From Niabella agricola (GTDB taxonomy: Bacteria; Bacteroidota; Bacteroidia; Chitinophagales; Chitinophagaceae), in NCBI RefSeq assembly GCF_021538615.1, contig NZ_JAJHIZ010000003.1, forward strand, positions 3,472,001 to 3,536,000: a stretch of DNA of 64,000 nucleotides, written 5' to 3'. This document shows positions 41,395 to 50,891 of this stretch, in pieces (positions within the stretch are counted from its first letter, which is position 1; each line of letters opens with the position of its first letter). A program made the position numbers and the translations under genes. The notes beneath the pieces are model-generated. The model was not told the origin of the DNA and ran no database searches. It saw nothing but the letters and a program-made list of their open reading frames with translations.

Positions 41395-42333
41395 ATGAGT
41401 GATACAGAAGAAATTATACGGTTAAGTTTCAAGGACTTGGAACAACCCTCTTCGTTGGAACTGATGACCCACCGGGTGCACCAGATCCCAGGAGCGGTTC
41501 AGTATGAGATCAAACGATACAGTCGCCCGGCAAATACTTTAACAGAAGATATGGGAATGCTGGTATATGAGTACCATAGCCAGAAACCCAAGGAAAATAA
41601 CCTGAAACTGAAATTCTGCATTGCGGGCAACCGGTACTGTTCCCGTGAAAATTGCGGAAAATGCACGGCTGGTAAATCCCGCGAATGTGAAGACAGTGAG
41701 GGCAGCCTGGATGTGGTAAGTGTACATTTTACACCGGCGCATTTATCGCAGTTTATAAAAACCAGAACCACTAACAGCTTCAGTGATTCATTACTGAAGT
41801 TCAAGCATAAAGTTTCTTTTACCCGCACACTGCCATTGTGCTGTAAAACCAAAGCGGTTATTGAAGGGCTGCTGGAGCATAATTATGACGGTACGCTGGA
41901 AAACATTTATGTAAATGCCCAGCTGCAGATGTTGTTATTGCTGACGATGGATTCGATGGCCGATGACAAACAACTGGAAGTGATCAGTTGTAAGTTTCTG
42001 TCCAATGAAGCTGATAAGGACAAAGTGGAAAAAGCCCGCGAGATCCTCATCAAACATATCGGTGAGCCTATTACCATTAAAGAACTGAGCCGGAAAGTGG
42101 CGATGAATGAATGTTATCTTAAAAAGGGGTTTAAAGAAATGTATGGCACCACGATTTTTGATTTCTATCAGAACCAGCGGATGGAACATGCCAAATACCT
42201 GCTTTACGAAAAAGGACTCAGCGTAACAGATGTATCCATGATGCTGGGGTATTCGTCCATTTCGCATTTCAGTACCGCCTTTAAGCGGCTTACCGGTTTA
42301 AAACCCTGCGAACTTTTATTTGCATCCAAATAA
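41395..42333 (+). CDS. AraC family transcriptional regulator with a cysteine cluster
   Basis: A 312-aa regulator. The C-terminal AraC-type DNA-binding domain has both helix-turn-helix units: ITIKELSRKVAMNECYLKKGFKEMYG and YEKGLSVTDVSMMLGYSSISHFSTAFKRLTG. The N-terminal sensor domain contains five closely spaced cysteines, Cys75-X6-Cys82-X4-Cys87-X2-Cys90-X7-Cys98, which suggests binding of zinc or an iron-sulphur cluster, or thiol redox sensing (inference). It lacks the cupin pattern of sugar-sensing AraC proteins. The start follows the promoter at 41355-41385. Divergent from lpxA, convergent with the sugar permease gene. Confidence 0.87.
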   Translation: MSDTEEIIRLSFKDLEQPSSLELMTHRVHQIPGAVQYEIKRYSRPANTLTEDMGMLVYEYHSQKPKENNLKLKFCIAGNRYCSRENCGKCTAGKSRECEDSEGSLDVVSVHFTPAHLSQFIKTRTTNSFSDSLLKFKHKVSFTRTLPLCCKTKAVIEGLLEHNYDGTLENIYVNAQLQMLLLLTMDSMADDKQLEVISCKFLSNEADKDKVEKAREILIKHIGEPITIKELSRKVAMNECYLKKGFKEMYGTTIFDFYQNQRMEHAKYLLYEKGLSVTDVSMMLGYSSISHFSTAFKRLTGLKPCELLFASK

Positions 42334-42335
42334 AA

Positions 42336-42383
42336 AACCTATAAGGTTTAATTAATCCGCCGTAGCGGAACGCCTTATAGGTT
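42336..42383. terminator. Two-level hairpin terminating convergent genes
   Basis: Outer stem AACCTATAAGG/CCTTATAGGTT (42336-42346 with 42373-42383) and inner stem TCCGC/GCGGA (42356-42360 with 42365-42369), loop CGTA. It begins three bases after the AraC stop and precedes the permease stop on the other strand. Confidence 0.7.
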
Positions 42384-42408
42384 CCCGGTGCCGCGCAACG
42401 TGCAGCAA

Positions 42409-43698
42409 TTATTTTTTCAATCTGCCCAGGCCTACTTTGTGGCCGCTAATAGCAAAATACAGGATATAAAGATAGCAGGGCATTACCAAAATAAAGTAAG
42501 ACAACTGGAAATTAATGTGCAGATGGTCCTTTAAAAAGCCATATAATATCGGCAAAATAGCCCCTCCGGCAATACCCATGATCATAATGGCGGAACCGAT
42601 CTTGGTAAATTTACCCAGGTGACTGATGCCCAGCGGGAAAATAGCCGGCCACATTAAGGAGTTTGCCAATCCCAGCAGTGCGATAAAAATTACCGATGTG
42701 TAACCGGAGCTGAAATAAGCGATCACTGAAAATACAATACCCAGGATAGCGCAGATCCGGAGTGCTGCCTGCTGGGAGAGGATTTTAGGAATTGTAAAAA
42801 TTCCAACAACATAACCTACCAGCATTCCGCCAAGGGTTAACGAGGTAAAGTATTTCGCCTGGTCTGCATGAATGCCTAGTTCTTTTCCGTATACACCAAT
42901 GATATCACCTGCCATTACCTCGGCACCCACATACACGAAAATACAAAGTGCGCCCAGGAAAAGGTGGGGGAACTGGAATACACTTTTATGGTGAACCACT
43001 TCTCCGCTGGTTTCATCCACCACATCTTCTTCGGGATGTACTTCCGGAAGGTGGAGGAATTTGATAAGTACGGCAAACAGGATAAATACAATGGCCAGCA
43101 CAATATAAGGCGTATTTACGCGTCCCAACACGTCGTTCAACAGTTGCTCTTTTTCAACACCGGTAGTAGCTTTGATCTTTTCTTCTGTTTCTGCTGCATT
43201 TTTTAAGAATACCGCACCCATGATAAAGGGAACGATCATGCCCGCAAACTTGTTACAGATCCCCGCCATACTGATTCTTTTAGCCGCGCTTTCAATGGGG
43301 CCGATGATCGACAGGTAGGGGTTGGAGGCGGTTTGCAGTAATGCCAATGCGGCACCCTGCACAAAAATACCGGTAAGGAATAATTCAAAAGACCTGGATT
43401 TGGCGGCAGGAATAAAAATGAGGGATCCCAGGGCTAGTATGATCAATCCCAGTACCAGGCCGTTTTTAAACCCGGTCTTTTTCAGGATCCAGGAAGAAGG
43501 AAGGGCCAGTACAAAATAGGCCATATAAGAGGAAAAGGTCACCAGGAATGCCTGTATATCCGAAAGACCAAAAGACAATTTAAAAAAGGGAATAAGCGTT
43601 CCGTTTGCCCATGTTACAAACCCGAAGATGAAAAAAAGTCCGCAGATCGTAGCCAATGGAAGCAAAATGTTTTGGGAAGTGGAATTGGTTCCTGCCAT
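42409..43698 (-). CDS. FHS/FucP family sugar:proton symporter
   Basis: A 429-aa major facilitator protein with 12 hydrophobic segments. The early GLFFIFGFVTWANGTLIPFF and the mid 'LLQTASNPYLSIIGP' are hallmarks of the FHS subfamily, which includes L-fucose (FucP), glucose/galactose (GluP) and N-acetylglucosamine transporters. It sits about 2 kb from the SusC/D-fucosidase locus, so L-fucose is a reasonable guess but not proven. The ATG at 43698 is preferred over 43782, which would add 28 residues not seen in the family. Monocistronic; a terminator separates it from the upstream DUF6580 gene. Confidence 0.86.
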   Translation of the reverse strand: MAGTNSTSQNILLPLATICGLFFIFGFVTWANGTLIPFFKLSFGLSDIQAFLVTFSSYMAYFVLALPSSWILKKTGFKNGLVLGLIILALGSLIFIPAAKSRSFELFLTGIFVQGAALALLQTASNPYLSIIGPIESAAKRISMAGICNKFAGMIVPFIMGAVFLKNAAETEEKIKATTGVEKEQLLNDVLGRVNTPYIVLAIVFILFAVLIKFLHLPEVHPEEDVVDETSGEVVHHKSVFQFPHLFLGALCIFVYVGAEVMAGDIIGVYGKELGIHADQAKYFTSLTLGGMLVGYVVGIFTIPKILSQQAALRICAILGIVFSVIAYFSSGYTSVIFIALLGLANSLMWPAIFPLGISHLGKFTKIGSAIMIMGIAGGAILPILYGFLKDHLHINFQLSYFILVMPCYLYILYFAISGHKVGLGRLKK

Positions 43699-43782
43699 TA
43701 CAAATCGTTTAAAATGAATTAATGGCTCTAAAAATAGGGAAATTATTGCTGCTATTGGTAATTGTTGCAACCGATTGCGCAT

Positions 43783-43813
43783 AAAAAAAGCATGAATGAA
43801 GGATTCATGCTTT
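43783..43813 (-). terminator. Terminator of the DUF6580 gene
   Basis: AAAGCATGAAT (43787-43797) pairs perfectly with ATTCATGCTTT (43803-43813), loop GAAGG; T-rich on the minus-strand exit side. Confidence 0.85.
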
Positions 43814-43833
43814 CATGATTTAGATTTTATATA

Positions 43834-44409
43834 TCAGGCTTTTGAATACCGGAGTGAAGGAAGGCTTTTTTGAGCCAGGGCATATACCCCAAACAGCACC
43901 GCACTGTAAAACAGATCACCGCCAAAGGCGCCCAGGAATAACTGGTTGCTGAACTGGTTATAAAAAGGCAGGGCCCGCAGGTAGGTCATTCCTAAAGTAA
44001 GACCCGGCTCGTGTTCAATACTGCCTGAAAAATTACTGGCCACCCATACGCCAAAATTTGACACGATCCAGAAAATGGCCGATCCCATAAGCGAATATCC
44101 CAATACCCTGATGGCTTTTGGCTGGCGAAGTGTAGTGCCCAATGCGGTTACCAGGGCCATACCTCCATAAACAAATAACTGGCTGATGCCGTAGAAGCCC
44201 CGCGCGCCGGTAAGGCTGATCACGATATCCGAAAGCAGGTAAGCCAGCAGCGGCATCATATATGCCTGCCATTTTTTATTAAAAGTGGCTCCGCTGAACA
44301 GCGACATCGCTACCAGGGGGGTAAAATTATAAGGATGCGGAAGAATGCGGCTCAGGGCAGCGATTACGATCATTAATGTAATAACCCAGAACTTATTTGT
44401 TACTTTCAT
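43834..44409 (-). CDS. DUF6580-like membrane protein, possible S-component-type transporter
   Basis: A 191-aa hydrophobic protein with five to six membrane segments. 'RILPHPYNFTPLVAMSLFSGA' near the start and 'LPFYNQFSNQLFLGAFGGDLFYSAVLFGVYAL' near the end match the DUF6580 family found in Bacteroidota and other lineages, often near cobalamin or tonB-type genes; members resemble the substrate-binding S components of ECF transporters (family knowledge, not certain). A possible -7 box, TACTTTTA, lies at 44435-44442 on the minus strand. Substrate unknown. Confidence 0.7.
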   Translation of the reverse strand: MKVTNKFWVITLMIVIAALSRILPHPYNFTPLVAMSLFSGATFNKKWQAYMMPLLAYLLSDIVISLTGARGFYGISQLFVYGGMALVTALGTTLRQPKAIRVLGYSLMGSAIFWIVSNFGVWVASNFSGSIEHEPGLTLGMTYLRALPFYNQFSNQLFLGAFGGDLFYSAVLFGVYALAQKSLPSLRYSKA

Positions 44410-44538
44410 AGTCCGAAATGAAGTTTATATACTGTAAAAGTAAAAAACTTTTAGGAATTGCTTTAAAAACCTGTTTTTAAACCCGAATCGGACATCTCCG
44501 TCCGGCAAAGCAATATACCGTTCGGGGCAACCCGCAGG

Positions 44539-45456
44539 TTAAGCGAGCTTCGGATTGTCGGCATCGTTCCATTTCTGAAGGCGATATTGCTGGGGCGACA
44601 TGGCCATATACTTTTTAAACATACGGGAAAAATAATAAGGATCATCCATCCCCACATGTTGGGCTACATCCTTAATCTTTATAGAATTGTTCAGCAATAG
44701 CAGGCAGGAATGCCGGATCTTGAGCTGGATGAAATAATCCAGGGGAGCAATACCGGTGGCTTTCCGGAATTGCTGGGAAAAATAAGAAACCGAGATACCC
44801 TGGGCGGCGGCCATTTCAGGAACCGTAAGCCGGCTGTTGATGTGTTGCTGCATGTGGGTTTTAACGGCATTCAGGAAGAGACTGGTTTGAGAAACGGGTT
44901 TTTGCTCCCACTGTTCTGCAAATAAAAAGGAAGCAACAAATTTATATAAGCAAAAATTAGCGTTAAAAAGGCTGTCGTTGTTAATGCCCCGTTCAAGGCT
45001 GTTATACATCATCTCCCAGGTAGTAATGCCTCGGTCGTTAAAGGCAATAGAGCGCGGACCGCGATCCATGGTGATGCCCAGCGACCGGTTCATATCCTCG
45101 ATTTCATTTCCGGTATAATGTACCCAGTAAATGGTCCAGGGTTCATCTTCATCCGCCCCGTAGCGGATGTATTTTGCCGTAGCCGGAATAATGGCGTATT
45201 CGTTGGCCCGGATTTCGAAATGATATTTATCAATCGTATACCAGCCTTTTCCCTTCAGGCAATAGAATAAAATATTATCATGACAGCCATTCCTCCGTTC
45301 CCGGTAATGATAAAAGGCTTTTGGGAAATAACCGATCTGGGTAATATATAGTTGTTTCAAAAACGGGTTTTGCTGAAGCGTTTTTTGCAGGAGCTGATGA
45401 GGGATCTCCAACATTTTTTCGCCCACAAATCCATCTCTTCGTTTAAAGGCAGCCAT
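44539..45456 (-). CDS. AraC family regulator with sugar-sensing cupin, next to the fucosidase PUL
   Basis: A 305-aa regulator. The N-terminal cupin/AraC-binding domain (about residues 20-160, with NILFYCLKGKGWYTIDKYHFEIRANEYAIIPA) senses a small ligand, and the C-terminal DNA-binding domain starts near residue 200 (SRLTVPEMAAAQGISVSYFSQQFRKATG, then IKIKDVAQHVGMDDPYYFSRMFKKYMAMSP). It is divergent from the susC gene across a 259-base gap that holds two identical 12-bp repeats. It is the obvious candidate regulator of the PUL and replaces the hybrid two-component or anti-sigma systems that many PULs use. Confidence 0.92.
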   Translation of the reverse strand: MAAFKRRDGFVGEKMLEIPHQLLQKTLQQNPFLKQLYITQIGYFPKAFYHYRERRNGCHDNILFYCLKGKGWYTIDKYHFEIRANEYAIIPATAKYIRYGADEDEPWTIYWVHYTGNEIEDMNRSLGITMDRGPRSIAFNDRGITTWEMMYNSLERGINNDSLFNANFCLYKFVASFLFAEQWEQKPVSQTSLFLNAVKTHMQQHINSRLTVPEMAAAQGISVSYFSQQFRKATGIAPLDYFIQLKIRHSCLLLLNNSIKIKDVAQHVGMDDPYYFSRMFKKYMAMSPQQYRLQKWNDADNPKLA

Positions 45457-45491
45457 AGGGTAGAAGTATTTAATTGTCCATTAAATATGGT

Positions 45492-45503
45492 GAATAATCC
45501 ATC
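45492..45503. promoter_or_regulatory. Operator candidate, repeat copy 1
   Basis: GAATAATCCATC, identical to 45624-45635, 36 bases upstream of the AraC start. Placement suggests autoregulation. Confidence 0.45.
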
Positions 45504-45623
45504 TTGTTTTTGGTTTAATACTCACTAAAGTTAGGTAAAAGCAAGATGATTCAGTAAAAAGCCGGATATAAAAGCCGCCCTTTTTTAAAATGTTTATCTA
45601 TCAATATGTTTCAACAATACATC

Positions 45624-45635
45624 GAATAATCCATC
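45624..45635. promoter_or_regulatory. Operator candidate, repeat copy 2
   Basis: GAATAATCCATC in the same orientation as copy 1, 132 bases apart, and about 20 bases upstream of the susC -33 element: a typical position for an AraC-type activator. Confidence 0.5.
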
Positions 45636-45654
45636 CTTTTTAACCAAAAACCTA

Positions 45655-45685
45655 TTGACTAACGCGATCATCCCCGTTTATTTTG
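45655..45685 (+). promoter_or_regulatory. Promoter of the fucosidase PUL
   Basis: TTG at 45655-45657, a 20-base spacer and TTATTTTG (45678-45685), 30 bases before the susC ATG. The same TTATTTTG variant occurs before gmk. Confidence 0.5.
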
Positions 45686-45715
45686 TACAACAATTTTTAA
45701 CGAATCTTAAACGCT

Positions 45716-48700
45716 ATGCTTGCTGCCAAACGATTGTCTTTTTGGGCAATACTGGGTGTACTGGTATTGATGCCCGCACTTTCTTATTCGCAAACCGGTA
45801 AAGTCAACGCCACCGGTACAGTACTGGATTCTACAGGGAGCATCCTGACAGGAGTAACGGTTGCCACAGCGAATAATAAAAAAATGACTTCTACGGATGT
45901 CAACGGAAAATTTATCCTGGAAGTGGATTCAGGTACCGTGATTCATTTTTCACTGGTCGGATACCAACCGGAACAGGCATTGATTACACCTGGTAATGCT
46001 ACGGTTTCCATTACCATGCGGCAGATCACTTCCGGAATGGAGGAGGTGGTCATCACCGCATTAGGACGTAAGCAGGTACGGGAATCGGTGGTGGGCTCGG
46101 TGGTTACCATAAAGCCCGAAAACCTGCGGATACCAGCCAGTAATCTTACCAATGCCATCGTAGGGCAGGCGGCAGGTATCATTGGTTTTCAGAGCAGCGG
46201 ACAACCGGGGCTGGATAATTCGAACTTTTTTATCCGGGGGGTCACCACCTTTGGCTACCGGGCAGATCCGCTTATTTTGATTGACAATATTGAAGTGGGC
46301 AAGGACGACCTGGCGCGGCTGCAGGTAAACGACCTGGAAAGTTTTACCATCTTAAAAGATGCCAGTGCCACTTCATTATATGGGGCCAGGGGTGCTAACG
46401 GTGTAATACTGGTTACTACAAAATCCGGTAAAACCGGGAAGGCCCAGGTGAACCTGGTGCTCGAAAACACGTTAACGCAACCTACCAATACCATTAAACT
46501 GGCCGACCCTGTTACCTACATGAAAATGTATAATGAAGCCACCGTTACCCGCGACCCCACACTGGCGCCTCCCTTTAGTGCCGATAAAATCTATAACACA
46601 CAGCAGACCCTGAATAATGCTCCTGGCAGCAATAAATATGTGTATCCTGCAGTAGACTGGCTGGATCTGTTATTTAAAAAGTCTAGCTATACACAGCGGG
46701 CCAATCTTAATGTGAGCGGTGGAACCGATTTTGCACACTACTTTATATCCGGCTCCTACAGCAATGATAATGGAAGCCTGAAAACAGACCCTGCCAACAG
46801 CTTCAAAAACCGGCTGCGGTTTACCACCTATCAGCTGCGCAGCAATATTGATTTTAATCTTTCAAAAACAACCGTGCTTTCTACACAACTATGGGGAATC
46901 TTTAATGATTACACCGGTCCGCTTACCAATAATGCCAGCTACTCGGTCGATCTTTATGACGTAGCTACCCATACCAGCCCGGTGCTGTTTCCGCCCTTTT
47001 ATGCGCCGGACTCCGCCAACCTGCTGACGCAACATATTCTTTTCGGAAATGCCTTCGGATCCGATCAGCGCAGTGTAGGTTATGGCAACCCGTATGCACA
47101 AATGCTCCGGGGATACAAAAGGTTTTCTACGTCAAACATGACGGCTACCATGAAGCTGAACCAAAAACTGGGCTTTATAACCCCCGGACTGGTCTTTGAC
47201 GGTTTTGTAACCATTAAGCGCTATGCCTATTTTGACAATACCATGGCCTATAACCCTTTCTATTATACCATACCGGAAGACGGATACGATATCGGCACCA
47301 ACAAATACAACCTGCGATGGATTAATAATACACCGGGGGATGCTACGGAATACCTGGTATATTATCCGGGTGATAAAGATGCTTCAGCCTATGTGCATTT
47401 CCAGGGAAGGCTCGATTATACAAAACGGCTGGGAGATCATGAAGTTGGGGCAACAGTAAACATTATACGGCTGCAGCAATTAAACGCAAACGGAATTGAT
47501 CCCAATACGCGGCGGCCTTCCCTGCCTTATGCCCTTCCTTACCGCAACATTAATTTTGCGGGCGAAGCCAGCTATGCCTTCAAGACACGCTATTTCCTCC
47601 GGTTTAATTTCGGTTACAATGGCTCCGAACGGTTTGATGAAACCCACCGGTATGGTTTTTTTCCAACGATCGGCGCTTCCTGGGTTGTGTCTAAAGAAAA
47701 ATTCTGGGGCGATGGCCTTGCGAAGATCATCTCCACATTTAAACTGCGATCCAGCTTTGGTTATACGGGAAACGACCAGGTAGGTAGCCAACGATTCTTT
47801 TACCTGTCGGATGTAAACCTGACGGCCGGAAATGGTGCGGCCTTTGGCATCAATAACGGGTATAGCCGGCCGGGGGTTAGGATCAATAACTATGAAAACA
47901 AGGCCGTAACCTGGGAGCGGGGATTGAAATTCAATGGTGCTGCCGAAGTTACCCTGTTTAAAAAAATCGATCTGATCGCAGAGTATTGGAAAGAGAAAAG
48001 AACGGATATCTTAATGCAGCGGAATATTCCATCTTCTACAGGGCTGGAGGCCGGTGTATATGCCAACGTGGGGGTGGTGGATGCCAACGGATGGGATCTG
48101 ACGGCCAATTATAACCAGGTATTTTCCAACAAGCTCTCCGTTTCCTTCATGTCGAACCTTACCTATTCCCAGGCCATTCATACCAATTATGAAGAGCCGG
48201 CTTATTTAACTGAACCCTGGCGCCGCCGGACCGGCTCTATTGTAGGGCAGCCCTTTGGTTATGTAGCAGAACGGCTTTTTGTAGACGATAAGGAAGCGGC
48301 TTCTTCACCCGCGCAGAATTTTGGTACCCTTGCGCCCCGCGGCGGGGATATCAAATACCGCGATATCAACGGTGATGGGCAGATCACCGTAGCCGATATG
48401 GTCCCCATCGGGTTCCCGTCAACGCCGCAGATCTCCTATGGCTTTGGTGCCTCCGTCCGGTACCAGGCATTGGACCTGGGATTCCGCTTCCAGGGCAATG
48501 CACGCAGCTCGCTTTTTATCCGGCCTTATGATATCAGCCCTTTTGTAGGCGGACAGGCTCAGGTGTTGCAGCCGGTTGCTGATAACTACTGGTCGGAATC
48601 CAACCAGGATTTGTACGCTTTTTACCCGCGGTTGGGAGTGAACTATAATTCCGTGGTAAATAACCTGCAGTCCAGCACCTGGTGGATGCGCCGCGGCGAT

Positions 48701-48925
48701 TTTCTCCGGCTAAAACTGGTAGAACTGGGCTACTCTATGCCGAACAATCTTTCCCGGAGGCTGGGGCTGAAGAGCTGCCGTATTTATGTGAACGGATCGA
48801 ACCTGCTCCTGTTCTCCAGCTTTAGGCTTTGGGATGTGGAACAAAAGAATAACGACGGAACGGCCAACGGGTTTATATACCCGCTGCAGAAGGCATTTAA
48901 CTTAGGATTTAACATCACCTTGTAA
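45716..48925 (+). CDS. SusC/RagA family TonB-linked outer-membrane transporter
   Basis: A 1069-aa TonB-dependent channel for oligosaccharide import. Signal peptide about residues 5-26 (ending LSYSQ), then a CarboxypepD_reg-like domain (VNATGTVLDSTGSIL to about 100), the plug (EEVVITALGRKQ; LPI-type 'ILKDASATSLYGARGANGVILVTTK') and a long beta-barrel ending FNLGFNITL. It pairs with the SusD gene 20 bases downstream. Promoter and two candidate AraC operator repeats lie upstream. First gene of a five-gene PUL ending in a fucosidase; the imported glycan probably carries fucose (inference). Confidence 0.96.
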   Translation: MLAAKRLSFWAILGVLVLMPALSYSQTGKVNATGTVLDSTGSILTGVTVATANNKKMTSTDVNGKFILEVDSGTVIHFSLVGYQPEQALITPGNATVSITMRQITSGMEEVVITALGRKQVRESVVGSVVTIKPENLRIPASNLTNAIVGQAAGIIGFQSSGQPGLDNSNFFIRGVTTFGYRADPLILIDNIEVGKDDLARLQVNDLESFTILKDASATSLYGARGANGVILVTTKSGKTGKAQVNLVLENTLTQPTNTIKLADPVTYMKMYNEATVTRDPTLAPPFSADKIYNTQQTLNNAPGSNKYVYPAVDWLDLLFKKSSYTQRANLNVSGGTDFAHYFISGSYSNDNGSLKTDPANSFKNRLRFTTYQLRSNIDFNLSKTTVLSTQLWGIFNDYTGPLTNNASYSVDLYDVATHTSPVLFPPFYAPDSANLLTQHILFGNAFGSDQRSVGYGNPYAQMLRGYKRFSTSNMTATMKLNQKLGFITPGLVFDGFVTIKRYAYFDNTMAYNPFYYTIPEDGYDIGTNKYNLRWINNTPGDATEYLVYYPGDKDASAYVHFQGRLDYTKRLGDHEVGATVNIIRLQQLNANGIDPNTRRPSLPYALPYRNINFAGEASYAFKTRYFLRFNFGYNGSERFDETHRYGFFPTIGASWVVSKEKFWGDGLAKIISTFKLRSSFGYTGNDQVGSQRFFYLSDVNLTAGNGAAFGINNGYSRPGVRINNYENKAVTWERGLKFNGAAEVTLFKKIDLIAEYWKEKRTDILMQRNIPSSTGLEAGVYANVGVVDANGWDLTANYNQVFSNKLSVSFMSNLTYSQAIHTNYEEPAYLTEPWRRRTGSIVGQPFGYVAERLFVDDKEAASSPAQNFGTLAPRGGDIKYRDINGDGQITVADMVPIGFPSTPQISYGFGASVRYQALDLGFRFQGNARSSLFIRPYDISPFVGGQAQVLQPVADNYWSESNQDLYAFYPRLGVNYNSVVNNLQSSTWWMRRGDFLRLKLVELGYSMPNNLSRRLGLKSCRIYVNGSNLLLFSSFRLWDVEQKNNDGTANGFIYPLQKAFNLGFNITL

Positions 48926-48945
48926 CAAAACAAATTCGAAAGCTC

Positions 48946-50865
48946 ATGAGCAATACAAGATATACTACCTGGTTTTTACTTTTCCTGTTGATAACGGGCA
49001 TTACATCCTCCTGTAAAAAATTTCTGGATGTAACCCCTGAAAACGTTGGTACGATCGATTATGCCTTCCGGAACAGGAATGAAGCAGAAAACTACCTGTT
49101 TGCCTGCTACGGTACCTTGCAGTCTTTTGGGAATGCGACAACAGATCCGTTTTTTACTACCTCGGGGGAAATTATGTATCCGGCCACTATCGGGGAAGGA
49201 CCAAAAGTTTTTGATGCCGGCTTCCAGCTGATGCGCGGTACACAGAACGTATCGAACCCTGTGCTGAATTATTGGGACGGAAGCTATGGGGGCGCAGCGG
49301 TTTTTCAGGCCATCCGCCGGTGCAATATCATGCTTGAAAATATCAATAAGCCTATCGACCTGACGGCCTTTGAAAAAGGACGATGGATTGCCGAATTAAA
49401 ATTTCTGAAGGCCTATTATCATTATTTTTTGGCAAAGATGTATGGCCCGGTGCCGATTTATAAGGAAAACCAGGATATTACCACACCCATTGAACAACTG
49501 CGGGTAAAACGGCAGCCGGTAGATTCGGTGTTTAACTATGCGGTACAGCTGATTGATGAAGCAGTACCCAATCTCCCGGTGGTGATTACAGACATTAACC
49601 GCGAGTTGGGCCGGATCACAAAAGTGATCGCCCTGGCGGTAAAGGCAGAAATCCGTACCACTCAGGCCAGTCCTTTATTTAATGGTAACCCCGATTACGC
49701 CAACTATAAAAATCATGACGGGCAGTTACTGTTTTCCACAACCGTCGATGCAGGCAAATGGGTTATAGCAGCAGCAGCCTGCAAGGCGGCAATAGATGCA
49801 GCGCAGCAACAGAACCTGGGGTTATACCAGTTTATAAGGCCTGCGAATCTGCCCGCCAATCTGCCTTCCATACTACGGCAGGTGTTGACCCTTCAGAATG
49901 CCGTAACCGAAAAATGGGATCTGAACAACGAAGTGGTTTGGGCATTGAACACGATCTATTATGAGCAGGCCAATTCCACTCCCAGGCTGGTGCCTGATTT
50001 TAACCTCGGCGCGGCACCGGGTACACTGGCTGTGCCCATCGGTACCACCGATCTTTTTTATACAAAGAACGGGGTGCCTATCAATGAAGATAAAACCTGG
50101 GACTATGCCAACCGCTTTTCGTTGAAAACGGGTAACGCTGAAAATAAGTACCTGATCGGGCAGGATTATCAGACCATCAAAAATAATTTTGACCGGGAGC
50201 CCCGGTACTATGCCAATATTGGCTTCGACGGCGGTGTATGGTATGGCAATGGGGTACTGGATCCGGATGCTGCCATATTTGTGCAGGCAAGAACCGGCCC
50301 TGCAGCCCCAAAGGATAACTCAAGACTCAATGTTACAGGTATCTGGCCCAAAAAACTGGTGCATTATTTAAGTGTTTTTGATAAGAACGGCTTTTCCCAA
50401 ACGGCATTCCGGATTCCGAGAATGCGGATGGCAGATCTTTACCTGCTTTATGCAGAATGTTTGAACGAAAGCAGTGGCCCTACTCCGGAAGCGTATGCAT
50501 ATGTGGATAGCGTGCGGACCAGGGCCGGGCTAAAAGGCGTAGTAGAATCCTGGGCCAGCTATTCGTTTAACCCCGGGAAACCCCTTACAAAAAATGGGTT
50601 GCGGGAGATCATTCACCGCGAGCGCCGGGTGGAGCTTTGTTTTGAGGCAAAGGCCGGATGGGATCTGCGCCGCTGGAAAGAGTGGACTACCATAATGGCG
50701 CAGCCGGTTCAGGGCTGGTCTGTTTTCCAGCACGATCCATCTGATTTTTATATACCCGTAACTCAATTCATACCCAGCCTTACGGTCAGGGATTATTTCT
50801 GGCCACTGTCTGACGGAGCGCTTCAGTACAATGAGAATCTCGTACAAAGCCCCTACTGGAAATAA
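48946..50865 (+). CDS. SusD/RagB family glycan-binding lipoprotein
   Basis: A 639-aa surface lipoprotein that caps the SusC channel and holds the glycan. Signal FLLFLLITGITSSC with the lipobox SSC (Cys22). The N-terminal TPR-type helical region (NRNEAENYLFACYGTL, WIAELKFLKAYYHYFLAKMYGPVPI) and the C-terminal block (ERRVELCFEAKAGWDLRRWKEW) are SusD hallmarks. It is about 100 residues longer than average SusD. The gene follows susC by 20 bases. Cognate to the SusC protein, as in all such pairs. Confidence 0.95.
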   Translation: MSNTRYTTWFLLFLLITGITSSCKKFLDVTPENVGTIDYAFRNRNEAENYLFACYGTLQSFGNATTDPFFTTSGEIMYPATIGEGPKVFDAGFQLMRGTQNVSNPVLNYWDGSYGGAAVFQAIRRCNIMLENINKPIDLTAFEKGRWIAELKFLKAYYHYFLAKMYGPVPIYKENQDITTPIEQLRVKRQPVDSVFNYAVQLIDEAVPNLPVVITDINRELGRITKVIALAVKAEIRTTQASPLFNGNPDYANYKNHDGQLLFSTTVDAGKWVIAAAACKAAIDAAQQQNLGLYQFIRPANLPANLPSILRQVLTLQNAVTEKWDLNNEVVWALNTIYYEQANSTPRLVPDFNLGAAPGTLAVPIGTTDLFYTKNGVPINEDKTWDYANRFSLKTGNAENKYLIGQDYQTIKNNFDREPRYYANIGFDGGVWYGNGVLDPDAAIFVQARTGPAAPKDNSRLNVTGIWPKKLVHYLSVFDKNGFSQTAFRIPRMRMADLYLLYAECLNESSGPTPEAYAYVDSVRTRAGLKGVVESWASYSFNPGKPLTKNGLREIIHRERRVELCFEAKAGWDLRRWKEWTTIMAQPVQGWSVFQHDPSDFYIPVTQFIPSLTVRDYFWPLSDGALQYNENLVQSPYWK

Positions 50866-50891
50866 TTGCAGCAATCCTTAAACTTTTTTAT

